Source of the DNA: Fimadaptatus sp948467645
GTDB lineage: Bacteria > Bacillota > Clostridia > Christensenellales > Aristaeellaceae
Direction: 5' to 3'
Length of the DNA stretch: 21,457 bases
Assembly (NCBI GenBank): GCA_948467645.1
Contig: CAOKFD010000049.1
Span: 1 to 21,457, forward strand
Shown: in pieces, positions 7,901-15,168 of the stretch
Numbering within the stretch: the first letter of the stretch is position 1
Layout of the letters: each line of letters begins with the position of its first letter
Translations under genes and position numbers: made by a program
The notes under the pieces: model-generated
What the model was told of the DNA's origin: nothing
Database searches by the model: none
Seen by the model: the letters and a program-made list of their open reading frames with translations, nothing else

Positions 7901-9265
7901 GGAGAACTCGGCCACTTCCTCGCCGTTTTCGATGCGCACCGCTCCGATCTCGGTTATCATGTCTGTGCTGCCGTTAAGGCCGGTCGTCTCCACGTCGAAC
8001 ACGACAAATGCCGTCTGACCAAGCTCGCGGTCGTCGGCCTCGTCCACTATCTGCGCCGCATCTTCTATTAAGTAGCCCTCGCAGCCGGGTATGAATTTGA
8101 TGTCCTTGCCCGCGGCTTTGAACGCCTCAGGGAATGCCTGACACACGCCGTGGTCGGTAACGGCTATCGCCGGGAAGCCCCAGCTTATCGCGCGTTTTAT
8201 GAGCGCGGTTGCGCTGGACACGCCGTCCATCGTGCTCATCTGGGTGTGCATGTGCAGCTCGACGCGCTTGCGTGGGGCGTTATCCTTGCGCACTTCCTTC
8301 TTCTGCTGCTCCGCGTCGCTCAGCATTACGACCATTTCCTTCAGGAAGTCGTCGTATCGGTACTGGCCGCGCACCTTGATGCACTTGCCGGGAGCAAGAT
8401 ATTCCTTCAGCGGGTCGGGCTGCGCGGGCTGTGCGGGGCCGTCCTCGCCGCCGCGCCCCTGCTTGGCGCGCAGGAATGCCTTGACGTAAACCGTACCGGT
8501 ATAGTCGGTCACGGTAAATGTTACTATGGTAAGCGCGCCGTCCTTTACTTCCTTCAATTCGCTGGTAACGATCTCGCCCGCGACGGTCACGCGGCCCGCG
8601 TCCTCGGCGATCTGGTCGATCTGCATGGGCGCGGTGTCGATCGAGCGGCCATAGAGCACCTGCGGCAGTTCGGGCTTCTTTTCGGCCTGTGTCTTGGCGT
8701 TGGCCTTCTGCTCCAATGCAAGGCGCTCCATCAGCAGCTGCTCGTCCTTTTTGCGCATCTCGCTTATGTAGCGCAGGCGCTCGTCCATCTCGCCGCTGCA
8801 TGTGAAGTCGAATGTGATGTTGGCCTGAAACAGCTCGCGGCAGAGCTTGCTCAAAAGCTCCGACGCCTTGCAATTGAGCATGAACGCGATTACCGCCTCG
8901 TCGGGGAAGTTTACTGTCACGCTGGTTCCGGTCTGGCTTATCGTGCAGTGCCTAAAAAAAGGCTTGCACGCGGGCAATTGCCTGAGCACGCAATTCTTTA
9001 TAAACTCCCAATAGGGCGTTATGTCGCGCTCGACCTGCTCTTTTAATTCGGGGCAGCTCACGCGCACGGCCACCTCGCGGCCGGGGAAGGCCGCGCGCAC
9101 GCTGCGCTTTATGTCGTTATAGTCGTCGCCCACGATCAGGCCGGGCGCATGGAAGCACACCATAAGCCGCGTGCCCTCGCGGTTGACCAATGCCTTTTCG
9201 AGCGTCAGCGAATCGCGTATCTCGGGCTTCAGCCCGCGCAGTATGCTGCGCCAGTATTCCTGCAT
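4946..9265 (-). CDS. polC: DNA polymerase III alpha subunit, PolC type
   Basis: PolC is the leading replicative polymerase of low-GC Gram-positive bacteria, with a built-in proofreading exonuclease. At 1439 residues it has the usual length and order: an N-terminal domain (about 1-200), an OB-fold (about 222-315), a PHP domain (from about 334, HMHTQMSTMDG), and a DnaQ-like exonuclease (about 417-580) inserted into PHP. The exonuclease shows DVETTG at 424-429, HNASFD at 504-509 and HDAR near 566. PHP then resumes. The polymerase core has the PDIDLNFSG aspartates at about 964-966 and a third Asp near 1089. A zinc-binding set lies at C910, C913, C926, C935 and C938. The C-terminus ends QMSLFDMM, a typical beta-clamp-binding motif. 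The ATG at 9265 has GAGGTGA upstream. It lies 46 bp after a GNAT gene and probably shares its promoter. Confidence 0.98.
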   Translation of the reverse strand: MQEYWRSILRGLKPEIRDSLTLEKALVNREGTRLMVCFHAPGLIVGDDYNDIKRSVRAAFPGREVAVRVSCPELKEQVERDITPYWEFIKNCVLRQLPACKPFFRHCTISQTGTSVTVNFPDEAVIAFMLNCKASELLSKLCRELFQANITFDFTCSGEMDERLRYISEMRKKDEQLLMERLALEQKANAKTQAEKKPELPQVLYGRSIDTAPMQIDQIAEDAGRVTVAGEIVTSELKEVKDGALTIVTFTVTDYTGTVYVKAFLRAKQGRGGEDGPAQPAQPDPLKEYLAPGKCIKVRGQYRYDDFLKEMVVMLSDAEQQKKEVRKDNAPRKRVELHMHTQMSTMDGVSSATALIKRAISWGFPAIAVTDHGVCQAFPEAFKAAGKDIKFIPGCEGYLIEDAAQIVDEADDRELGQTAFVVFDVETTGLNGSTDMITEIGAVRIENGEEVAEFSELVNPGRMIPEKVVELTGITDAMVRDCPTIEELAPKFYEFCKGAVLVAHNASFDTSFIKRAFANIGGLHAPVLDTLALARNQYAGQMKSFKLGSICKFLGISLKNAHRAVHDARATSKVLVHTLSVIRAQHPEVKRLSDLNSLYYADKDAKSWHIILLAKSQDGLTNLNRIVSEAHLHHFHKHPRIPRSVLQKYREGIIVGSACEAGELFRAMVAGKSEGELLKIASFYDYLEIQPIGNNAFMIREGTAKDEEALRDYNRHILAMGDKLKKPVCATCDVHFLDPKDAKFRAILMAGQGFSDADQQAPLYLRTTEEMLEEFSYLGDRAEEVVIDNPNKIADMVQGVKLFIPHPKNEVTFQPFWPDAADNVRTMAESRAREVYGDPLPDIVRARLDKELKSILGYGFGTLYNIAQKLVKKSTDDGYIVGSRGSVGSSLVAHFIGITEVNALPPHYVCPVCKYSDWDPPKGYTCGPDLPKQKCPKCGADMRADGFDIPFETFLGFYGDKVPDIDLNFSGVYQPRAHAYIEELFGKGNVFRAGTIGTLAEKTAYGYVNKYLEERGLHATRAEKDRLVAGCVGVKRTTGQHPGGIVVLPKDYEIYQFTAIQHPADDNDTDIITTHYDFNSMHDVLVKLDCLGHDDPTMLRALQDITGISPKQVPLGDPKVMSLFTSPEALGVTPDQIYGCKSGTLGIPEFGTRFVRGMLEETQPHTMEELIRIAGLSHGTDVWLGNAQELVKSGQAQLKDCICNRDDIMNFLIKQGLEPKMAFTTMESVRKGKGLKPEMESAMNEHNTPEWFIDSCKKIKYMFPKGHSVAYVTMSLRIAYFKVYYPVAYYKCYLQRNLDVFDASIMMGSANDILEQLVALDDKGKDISAKEANIVTMLEILLEMHARHMVLLPCDLYESEVDQFVIKSDHELLIPFTAIPGLGANAAQVVVDARREGPFISVEDMLKRHIGKATIELLRKFGCLKGMPETSQMSLFDMM

Positions 9266-9311
9266 ATATCGTCACCTCGCATAAAATGGGATATATACTG
9301 CGTGCGCCGCG

Positions 9312-9740
9312 TCACAGCTGGCGCGCAAGGCATGACCATTCCTCGTCCTTAAAGCCGTTGGCGCGGTATACGGCGTGGCCCTGCGCATTATCGGCGGCGG
9401 TTATTACCTCCAGCTCGCTTACGTCCATGGGCCTCAGTGCGTTCACCTGCGCGGTAATCATGCGCGAGGCCAGACCCTTATGGCGGTAATCGGGGCGCAC
9501 GTACAGCTCGGTCAGCTCGGCGATGGGCCTGTTGTAGCAAAACGACTTATAGTGCTGCACACAGCAAAAGCCCGCCAGACCCTCCTTGCCCGCGTCGGCG
9601 ACGACGACCAGTTCTTGGCCGTCCGCCAGTTCCTTCTTAACCGCCTCAACATCCAGATTGTCCACTTCGTTAAACTCGCGGTTCATCGCGATAAGCTCCG
9701 CCGCGTCTTCGGGCATGGCGAACCGAATTTTTATCATCAT
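9312..9740 (-). CDS. GNAT family N-acetyltransferase upstream of polC
   Basis: This 142-residue protein has a complete single GNAT domain: a first strand IRFAMPEDAAELIAM, a central strand ELTELYVRPDYR, and the acetyl-CoA loop RHKGLASRMI at about residues 88-100. Then come a strand LEVITAADN and the closing AVYRANGFKDEE. The acetyl acceptor cannot be predicted. The start is one of two adjacent ATGs (9740 or 9737); the first is 8 bp from AAGGAGA and is preferred. It is the first gene before polC, and a promoter lies just upstream. A link to replication is not implied by the sequence. Confidence 0.87.
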   Translation of the reverse strand: MMIKIRFAMPEDAAELIAMNREFNEVDNLDVEAVKKELADGQELVVVADAGKEGLAGFCCVQHYKSFCYNRPIAELTELYVRPDYRHKGLASRMITAQVNALRPMDVSELEVITAADNAQGHAVYRANGFKDEEWSCLARQL

Positions 9741-9779
9741 ATATAAAATCTCCTTTTGAAGGGAATATCCTCTGCCTAA

Positions 9780-9789
9780 ATTATATCAC
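9780..9789 (-). promoter_or_regulatory. Extended -10 promoter for the GNAT-polC unit
   Basis: The minus strand reads GTGATATAAT, the same ten bases as in the rimP operon promoter. TATAAT is at 9785-9780. At 17-bp spacing the -35 position reads TTTTAG, a poor match, so activity would rest on the extended -10. Transcription would start near 9773, leaving a leader of about 33 nt. Confidence 0.55.
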
Positions 9790-9875
9790 ACGGCGCAAGC
9801 GGCTAAAAGCAAACGCGCTATTAATTTCCTCAAGCTATTTTCAGGCTTATATATGATCGATTTTCATAATGGCTC

Positions 9876-9904
9876 TTGCCAAGCGGACAATTATTCGTTA
9901 CAAT
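9876..9904 (+). promoter_or_regulatory. Sigma-A promoter for frr and downstream genes
   Basis: TTGCCA (9876-9881) and TACAAT (9899-9904) are separated by exactly 17 bp. Transcription would begin near 9911 and give a leader of about 58 nt with a small hairpin (AAGGCTG with CAGCTTT). It is divergent from the GNAT-polC promoter, with about 90 bp between the two -10 elements and the -35 facing it. Confidence 0.7.
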
Positions 9905-9968
9905 ATATGTTAGCGAATAAGGCTGTCTCACAGCTTTAAGTAAATACGTTAGCAGGAGGACGACAGGT

Positions 9969-10526
9969 ATGTATAAGCAGGTTATAGACACCGCCAAGGA
10001 TAAGATGGGCAAGACCACTGCCCTGCTCAAAAAGGATCTGACCACTCTGCGCGCCGGCCGCGCCAATCCCCAGATACTGGACAAGATTCTGGTGGACTAC
10101 TACGGAACGCCCACTCCCCTGAATCAGCTGGGCAACATATCCTCGCCCGAGCCGCGAATGCTGGTCATCGCGCCGTGGGAAAACAAGATGATCTCGGCCA
10201 TCGAAAAGGCCATTCAGAAGAGCGACATCGGCATCAACCCCTCCAACGACGGCAAGGTAGTGCGCCTAGTCGTGCCCGAGCTGAACGAGGAGCGCCGCAA
10301 GGATCTGGTTAAGCAGGTCAAGAAGATGGTCGAGGAGGCCAAGGTTGCGCTGCGCGCCATCCGCCGCGACGCGATGGAGCAGCTCAAGAAGCTGAAGAAG
10401 GACTCCCAGATCACCGAGGACGACCAGAAGCGCGCCGAGGACGAGCTGCAGAAGGCCACCGACGCCGCCAGCAAGGAGTGCGACAAGCTGGGCGTTGAAA
10501 AGGAAAAGGAAGTCATGAGCGTATGA
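9969..10526 (+). CDS. frr: Ribosome recycling factor
   Basis: Frr works with EF-G to split the post-termination ribosome. The 185-residue length is standard. Landmarks are LRAGRANPQILDKILVDYYG (about 27-46), TPLNQLGNIS, the strand RMLVIAPWE, the turn IGINPSNDGKVVRLVVPELN, and the long C-terminal helix with EERRKDLVKQVKK. The ATG at 9969 is preceded by AGGAGG. In most Firmicutes pyrH lies directly upstream. Here the upstream neighbour is a divergent promoter and GNAT-polC, so frr starts its own operon. Its last bases overlap the next ORF as ATGA. Confidence 0.97.
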   Translation: MYKQVIDTAKDKMGKTTALLKKDLTTLRAGRANPQILDKILVDYYGTPTPLNQLGNISSPEPRMLVIAPWENKMISAIEKAIQKSDIGINPSNDGKVVRLVVPELNEERRKDLVKQVKKMVEEAKVALRAIRRDAMEQLKKLKKDSQITEDDQKRAEDELQKATDAASKECDKLGVEKEKEVMSV

Positions 10527-10732
10527 TTCTGGGTCTGCCGCTTGACCGTGCGCTGGATATACTCTGCGCGCAGGGTGAGCGGCCCGAAATCGTATTCACC
10601 GCCGCGCCGCGCAGACAGCGCCAGATGGCCCAGATTCCGGACGGCGAAATGCCGCCGGAATACGTTGCGCGCGTTATAGGCCGCGCGCCCGGCCGTGTAA
10701 TATGCGCATGGTTCTTCGAGCCGCGTCCGTAA
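10523..10732 (+). CDS. Small protein translationally coupled to frr
   Basis: This 69-residue ORF starts at the ATG inside the frr stop (ATGA, 4-bp overlap), which argues for a real coupled gene. The opening GLPLDRALDILCAQGERPEI looks like the first helix of a PASTA-type module ([LM]-x-x-A-x-x-x-L then a strand). The end has the pattern ARVIGRAPGRVICAWF, like its closing strand. It has a single module, no membrane segment and no signal peptide. It may be a free-standing PASTA-like small protein, but that resemblance is a pattern match by eye and is uncertain. Function is unknown. Confidence 0.65.
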   Translation: MILGLPLDRALDILCAQGERPEIVFTAAPRRQRQMAQIPDGEMPPEYVARVIGRAPGRVICAWFFEPRP

Positions 10733-10760
10733 GGCAGTCGGCTTGTTAATCCATGCTCAA

Positions 10761-10805
10761 GGGCCGACCCCCGCAGGCGCGCCGCGCCCCGCGCCGGGTC
10801 GGCCC
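10761..10805 (+). other. Long GC-rich hairpin upstream of uppS
   Basis: A perfect 10-bp outer stem (GGGCCGACCC with GGGTCGGCCC) encloses, after a 5-base bulge, a 6-bp inner stem (GGCGCG with CGCGCC). It lies in the 267-bp gap between the small ORF and uppS. It is followed by GAATTTATG, too few T's for a standard terminator. It may be an RNA-processing or attenuation structure. The rest of the gap shows no gene and no clear promoter. Confidence 0.6.
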
Positions 10806-10999
10806 GAATTTATGTGCCCGGACTGCGCGGCCGTGCGGAAAAACTTAAATGCGGGCTATGTATGCTCCGGCGGGAATGTGCGCGTGCGGTCTGTCCGGCG
10901 GCTGGCTATCGAAGGCTGAAATAAAAATGTTTGTCTGAATAGCAGCCTGAACAGGCTTAATTACCTGATCTCAGCAAATCTTAATCGGAAGGTGCTTAT

Positions 11000-11725
11000 A
11001 TGCAAAGCAATATACATTCGAGCGACACAATATTGCCGCGCCACATTGCTATAATAATGGATGGAAACGGTCGCTGGGCCAAGAAGCGGCTGCTGCCGCG
11101 CGCGGCAGGGCATCGCGCGGGCGTTGAGGCATTGCGCGGCACGATAACGCGCTGCGACGAACTGGGCATAGAGGCGCTGACCGTATACGCTTTTTCGACC
11201 GAGAACTGGTCGCGTTCGCACGAGGAAGTCGGCGCGCTGATGAGTCTTTTGCTGGAGTACTTCTCGCGCGAGATCGACGAGCTGCACCGAAAGAACGTGC
11301 GCATACTGATACTGGGCGACGTGGACGGGCTGCCTGAAAAGCAGTGTGCCGCGGTTAAAGCCGCGATGGAGCGTACGAAGGACAACACCGGCCTGAAGCT
11401 CAACATAGCGCTCAACTATGGCGCGCGGGCGGAGATCGCGCGGGCGGCGAGACTGCTGGCCACGCGCGCCGCGGCGGGCGAAATCGACCCGGACGCGATC
11501 GATGAGAAGATGGTTGCCAGCAGCCTGTACACTGCCGATCTGCCCGAGGTCGATCTGCTGATACGCACCAGCGGCGAGGAGCGGCTGAGCAATTTCCTTC
11601 TGTACCAGCTGGCATATGCCGAGTTTGTGTTCGATCCGATACTGTGGCCGGACTTCGACGCGGAGGCGCTGGATCGCGATATCGCGATATTCCAGAAACG
11701 CCAGCGGCGTTTCGGCGGGAGATAA
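11000..11725 (+). CDS. uppS: Isoprenyl transferase / undecaprenyl diphosphate synthase
   Basis: UppS is a cytosolic cis-prenyltransferase that extends farnesyl diphosphate with isopentenyl units to make the C55 lipid carrier for cell-wall synthesis. The 241 residues contain all family signatures: HIAIIMDGNGRW with the catalytic D21, TVYAFSTENWSR, and RTSGEERLSN followed by FLLYQLAYAEFVF. R189, R195 and E208 correspond to the pyrophosphate- and Mg-binding R194, R200 and E213 of the E. coli enzyme, with identical spacing. The ATG at 11000 has GGAAGGTG upstream. cdsA follows 37 bp later, and IspG and Dxr downstream supply its isoprenoid substrates. Confidence 0.97.
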   Translation: MQSNIHSSDTILPRHIAIIMDGNGRWAKKRLLPRAAGHRAGVEALRGTITRCDELGIEALTVYAFSTENWSRSHEEVGALMSLLLEYFSREIDELHRKNVRILILGDVDGLPEKQCAAVKAAMERTKDNTGLKLNIALNYGARAEIARAARLLATRAAAGEIDPDAIDEKMVASSLYTADLPEVDLLIRTSGEERLSNFLLYQLAYAEFVFDPILWPDFDAEALDRDIAIFQKRQRRFGGR

Positions 11726-11762
11726 ATTCCCGCACAAACACTAAATTGTGGGGTGGGCGCGT

Positions 11763-12587
11763 ATGCGCGTAAGAGTCATAACGGGCGTTATACTCAGCAT
11801 ATTTTTCGCATCGCTCGTATGGGTTCAGGGTTGGTACTTCCGGATAGTCACTATGATTGCGACATGCTTTTGCATGTTCGAGCTATACGACGCGTTCCGC
11901 AAAAAGGGCATGAAGCCGATACAGTGGCTGTGCGTGGCGTATCCGGCGGCGCTGCTGGGCGCGTACACGCTGGGGCGCTACATGGGTCATGCCGAATCGC
12001 TCATGATGCCGGTGATGCTTATGTTCTCGATGGTATCGCTGGTGGTCATGGTGGCGCGCAAGGAAGCGGACTATCCGTCGCTTTCGGCCACTATGTTTAC
12101 AATGATATATCCGGGACTTATGCTGTCGCTCATATATCCGCTGCTTGACCTGCCCGATTACGGCATGAGCACGCTGGCGCTGATACTCAGCATGACAATC
12201 GCATTTATGGGCGACATCGCGGCGTACTGCGTGGGCATACGCTGGGGCAAGCATAAGTTGTGTCCCAATATATCGCCCAAAAAGACGGTCGAGGGCGCGC
12301 TGGCGGGTCTGGCCGCGTCTATGCTGTGGGCTACCGTGGTCGCGTGGGTGGGCACGTCGTTCATACCCAATCTGCCGCCGGTATGGCATTTTACGATACT
12401 GGGACTCATCGCGGGCGTATGCTCGCAGTGCGGCGATCTTACCGCGTCGATAGTCAAGCGCTATTGCGGGGTCAAGGACTACGGCACGATATTCCCGGGT
12501 CACGGCGGTATGATGGACCGGCTGGACGGCGCGATGTTCAATATCGTGGTGGTTTACGTATACTTCAGGCTTATGCTTATATATTGA
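11763..12587 (+). CDS. cdsA: Phosphatidate cytidylyltransferase (CDP-diglyceride synthase)
   Basis: CdsA is a membrane enzyme that makes CDP-diacylglycerol from phosphatidate and CTP. The product is highly hydrophobic with about eight predicted membrane segments. Near its end it carries the full family signature: SIVKRYCGVKDYG from residue 229, then GHGGMMDRLDG with H247, D252 and D255. I chose the ATG at 11763 (274 residues) because GGGTGGG sits just upstream and the protein then opens MRVRVITGVIL, as is usual. A GTG at 11748 would add five residues and overlap the ribosome binding site. It is followed by a strong hairpin before dxr. Confidence 0.95.
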   Translation: MRVRVITGVILSIFFASLVWVQGWYFRIVTMIATCFCMFELYDAFRKKGMKPIQWLCVAYPAALLGAYTLGRYMGHAESLMMPVMLMFSMVSLVVMVARKEADYPSLSATMFTMIYPGLMLSLIYPLLDLPDYGMSTLALILSMTIAFMGDIAAYCVGIRWGKHKLCPNISPKKTVEGALAGLAASMLWATVVAWVGTSFIPNLPPVWHFTILGLIAGVCSQCGDLTASIVKRYCGVKDYGTIFPGHGGMMDRLDGAMFNIVVVYVYFRLMLIY

Positions 12588-12593
12588 TACCAA

Positions 12594-12648
12594 GGCGGCT
12601 CTGCGCCGTGCGGGCGTAAAGTGCGCACGGCGCAGGGCCGTTATTTTG
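12594..12648 (+). terminator. Terminator-like hairpin between cdsA and dxr
   Basis: A 12-bp perfect stem (CTGCGCCGTGCG at 12601-12612 with CGCACGGCGCAG at 12624-12635) is extended outward with wobbles to about 19 bp (12594-12642). The loop is 11 nt and ATTTTG follows. This is a good intrinsic terminator shape inside an apparent operon. It may reduce or condition read-through into dxr. Confidence 0.65.
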
Positions 12649-12668
12649 CAAAGGCGGGTTGTTTTGAT

Positions 12669-13832
12669 ATGATGAAGCTGGCACTTCTGGGCGCGACCGG
12701 CTCGATAGGCACTCAAACGCTGGACGTTATGCGCCTGCACAGGGATGAAATCACACTTGTCGCCGCCACCTGCGGTTCGGACGCGGATGCGCTTTACAGG
12801 CTTACCGACGAATTTAAGCCGGAGCTTACGGGCGTGGTCAAGCCGCGCGATGGCTTTACCGTGCGCCCCGGCACGCTGACCGGCGCGAACGTTAACGAGC
12901 GCGCAATACTGGAAAGCGGCTGTGACACGGTGCTGGACTCGGTCGTGGGCATGGCGGGGCTGGGCCCTGTAATGACCGCGCTGAACGCGGGCAGGCGCGT
13001 ACTGTTGGCCAACAAGGAGGCGCTGGTCGCGGGCGGCGAACTGGTCATGGACGCGGCGCGCAGGCTGGATGAAAAGCTGGGCTATTCCCCCGACGGCCAC
13101 ATGCCGCCGCGCAGCCTTACGCCCGTGGATAGCGAGCACAGCGCGATATTTCAGGCAATGGCGACGCACCCCGGCCGCGTAAAGCGCCTTATACTCACCG
13201 CCAGCGGCGGGCCGTTCCGCACATGGACGCGCGAGCAGATTGCCGCGGCCACGCCCGCACAGGCGCTGAGCCACCCCACATGGCGCATGGGCGGCAAGGT
13301 GACGATAGACAGCGCGACGCTGATGAACAAGGGCTTAGAGATAATCGAGGCGTGTCGGCTGTTCTCAACGCCGCCCGAGCAGGTGAGCGTGCTGGTGCAC
13401 CCGCAGAGCATCGTACATTCGATGGTGGAATTTGAGGACGGCTCGGTGCTGGCACAGCTGGCCGTGCCCGACATGCGCGGGCCGATCGCATACGCGCTGG
13501 GCTATCCGGACAGGATAGCATCGGGCGTGGGCGTGCTGGAGCTGGCGGGCAAATCGCTTACGTTTGAGGAGCCGGATGAGAGCCGCTTCCCCTGCCTGCG
13601 CCTTGCATACGAGGCAATGAAGGCGGGCGGCGGTATGCCGTGCGTTATGAACGCCGCGGATGAGTCGGCGGTAAGCGCTTTCCTGCGCGGCGAAACCGAC
13701 TTCTACGGCATTGCGGATGTGGTCGAGCGCACGCTTGAGCACTTTTCAGGCGCGCCCGCCGAGAGCGTGGAACAGCTTATCGAGCTAGGAAGCGACGCCA
13801 AGGCTTACGCGGCGGCGCTTATCGCGCGGTAA
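12669..13832 (+). CDS. dxr: 1-deoxy-D-xylulose-5-phosphate reductoisomerase
   Basis: Dxr converts DXP to MEP using NADPH and a divalent metal, the committed step of the MEP isoprenoid pathway. The NADPH motif GATGSIG is at residues 8-14, and LLANKEALV has N115 and K116. The metal-binding PVDSEHSAIFQ has D154 and E156. They are followed by LILTASGGPFR, TLMNKGLEIIEA and VLVHPQSIVHSMVEF. There is an insertion of about 13 residues before PVDSEH compared with E. coli. I chose the ATG at 12669 (387 residues). The open frame extends to 12621, but that part lies in the terminator-like hairpin. AAAGGCGG precedes the chosen start, and an adjacent ATG at 12672 is also possible. Confidence 0.96.
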   Translation: MMKLALLGATGSIGTQTLDVMRLHRDEITLVAATCGSDADALYRLTDEFKPELTGVVKPRDGFTVRPGTLTGANVNERAILESGCDTVLDSVVGMAGLGPVMTALNAGRRVLLANKEALVAGGELVMDAARRLDEKLGYSPDGHMPPRSLTPVDSEHSAIFQAMATHPGRVKRLILTASGGPFRTWTREQIAAATPAQALSHPTWRMGGKVTIDSATLMNKGLEIIEACRLFSTPPEQVSVLVHPQSIVHSMVEFEDGSVLAQLAVPDMRGPIAYALGYPDRIASGVGVLELAGKSLTFEEPDESRFPCLRLAYEAMKAGGGMPCVMNAADESAVSAFLRGETDFYGIADVVERTLEHFSGAPAESVEQLIELGSDAKAYAAALIAR

Positions 13833-13950
13833 TCCTTTAAGTGCGTTTAAGGCGGTTCAGTTGTAGATTAAGTGCGGAGTCTTAAACAAACAAAACTGGC
13901 TTGAATTGCCTTACCCAAAAGCGCGCTCAAACCCTTTGTGGAGGAAATTT

Positions 13951-15039
13951 ATGTCTGTAATCAATATCATCGCAGCCGTGCTGATACTGGCGCTGTGCGT
14001 GCTGATACACGAATTGGGGCACTTTCTGTCGGCGCTGGCGCTGGGCATACCGGTCGAGGAATTTTCGATAGGCTTCGGCCCCAAGCTGTGCCAGTTCAAA
14101 TTCAAGGGCATCAAGTATTCGCTGAGGCTGATATTCCTGGGCGGATATGTGCGCTATTACATGGACGAAAGCGACGTCGTGGGACGCGAGGACTCGGACA
14201 TCGACAAAATTGTCGGGGACGCGGGCGACAAGAGCTATATGAAGCAGCCCGCGTGGAAGCGCTTTATCTGCGCGTTCTGCGGGCCGTTCATGAACGCGGT
14301 GCTGGCGTTTGTGGCTACAATAATCATATACTCGATGATCGGCAATCCCGTCGTCGTGCCGCGCGTGGCCGAATATTCGACCGACTCGGCGGCATACGCG
14401 GCGGGCATTCAGGCGGGCGACATTATCGTCCGCGTGAACGGGCAGGACGTAAGCTATGACGAGGCGGGCACGCAGAGGGTGCGCGACGCGATTGCCGCAT
14501 CCGACGGCCAGCCCATCGACATGGTGGTCGAGCGCGGCGGCGAGCAGGTAAGCCTTTCGATAACGCCCGCGTACAGCGAATCGGCGGGACGGTACATGAT
14601 CGGCACGACATTCGGCACGGCGTACTCGCCATGTTCGCCGTTTGAGGCAGTCAGCCGCGCGGGGCGCTTCATCGTGCAGTTTACCGGCGAGATGTACAAG
14701 TCGCTGGGCAGCATATTCACCAGCAAGCAGCCCATAACCGACCAGCTCACCGGCCCGGTGGGCACGGTGCAGATAATATCCGAACAGGTCAGCAAGGGCG
14801 GCATGGAAACGCTGCAAATTCTGATGATGATCTCGCTCAATCTGGGCATACTTAACCTCTTGCCGATACCGGGTCTGGACGGATTCAAGCTGCTTTTGCT
14901 GGTCATCGAAATGATACGCAAAAAGCCCGTGCCGCCCAAGCGCGAGGCGATGATAAGCCTTATCGGACTTGCGCTGCTGTTCGGGCTGATGATATTCGTG
15001 ACGTACAACGATGTGGCGCGGCTGATTACCGGCGGATAA
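13951..15039 (+). CDS. rseP: RIP metalloprotease RseP (site-2 protease family)
   Basis: RseP-type proteases cut transmembrane segments of anti-sigma factors and leftover signal peptides. The 362-residue protein has the zinc-binding HELGH at residues 20-24 in the first membrane helix. A second membrane segment lies near 110-130 and a PDZ domain at about 140-220 (around AAGIQAGDIIVRVNGQDVS). The third catalytic motif is NLLPIPGLDG with D310 in a later helix, and the last membrane helix is at the C-terminus. I chose the ATG at 13951, 6 bp after GGAGG. The frame is open from 13906 but the extension lacks a ribosome binding site. The placement between dxr and ispG is the usual one in Firmicutes. 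Its substrate cannot be told from this window. Confidence 0.95.
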   Translation: MSVINIIAAVLILALCVLIHELGHFLSALALGIPVEEFSIGFGPKLCQFKFKGIKYSLRLIFLGGYVRYYMDESDVVGREDSDIDKIVGDAGDKSYMKQPAWKRFICAFCGPFMNAVLAFVATIIIYSMIGNPVVVPRVAEYSTDSAAYAAGIQAGDIIVRVNGQDVSYDEAGTQRVRDAIAASDGQPIDMVVERGGEQVSLSITPAYSESAGRYMIGTTFGTAYSPCSPFEAVSRAGRFIVQFTGEMYKSLGSIFTSKQPITDQLTGPVGTVQIISEQVSKGGMETLQILMMISLNLGILNLLPIPGLDGFKLLLLVIEMIRKKPVPPKREAMISLIGLALLFGLMIFVTYNDVARLITGG

Positions 15040-15111
15040 CGATTATGTTCAGGCAGGGCGAATACGGCTGAGGCGGCGACTGCTGCCTTGACCTTACCAA
15101 AAAACACATAC

Positions 15112-15135
15112 AGCCGACGCAATGTCGGCTTTTAT
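15112..15135 (+). terminator. Terminator-like hairpin between rseP and ispG
   Basis: A 7-bp perfect stem (AGCCGAC with GTCGGCT, 15112-15118/15124-15130) with loop GCAAT is followed by TTTATT. It lies 34 bp upstream of the ispG start. It resembles a short intrinsic terminator and may set the ispG level relative to upstream genes. Confidence 0.55.
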
Positions 15136-15168
15136 TGCAAAGTACAGTTTTGGGGAGGCGGCTTTCTA

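Noticed and set aside
11883..13274. Minus-strand open frame of 463 codons
   Set aside because: It is antisense across cdsA and dxr, with Arg/His-rich composition and no recognisable domain.
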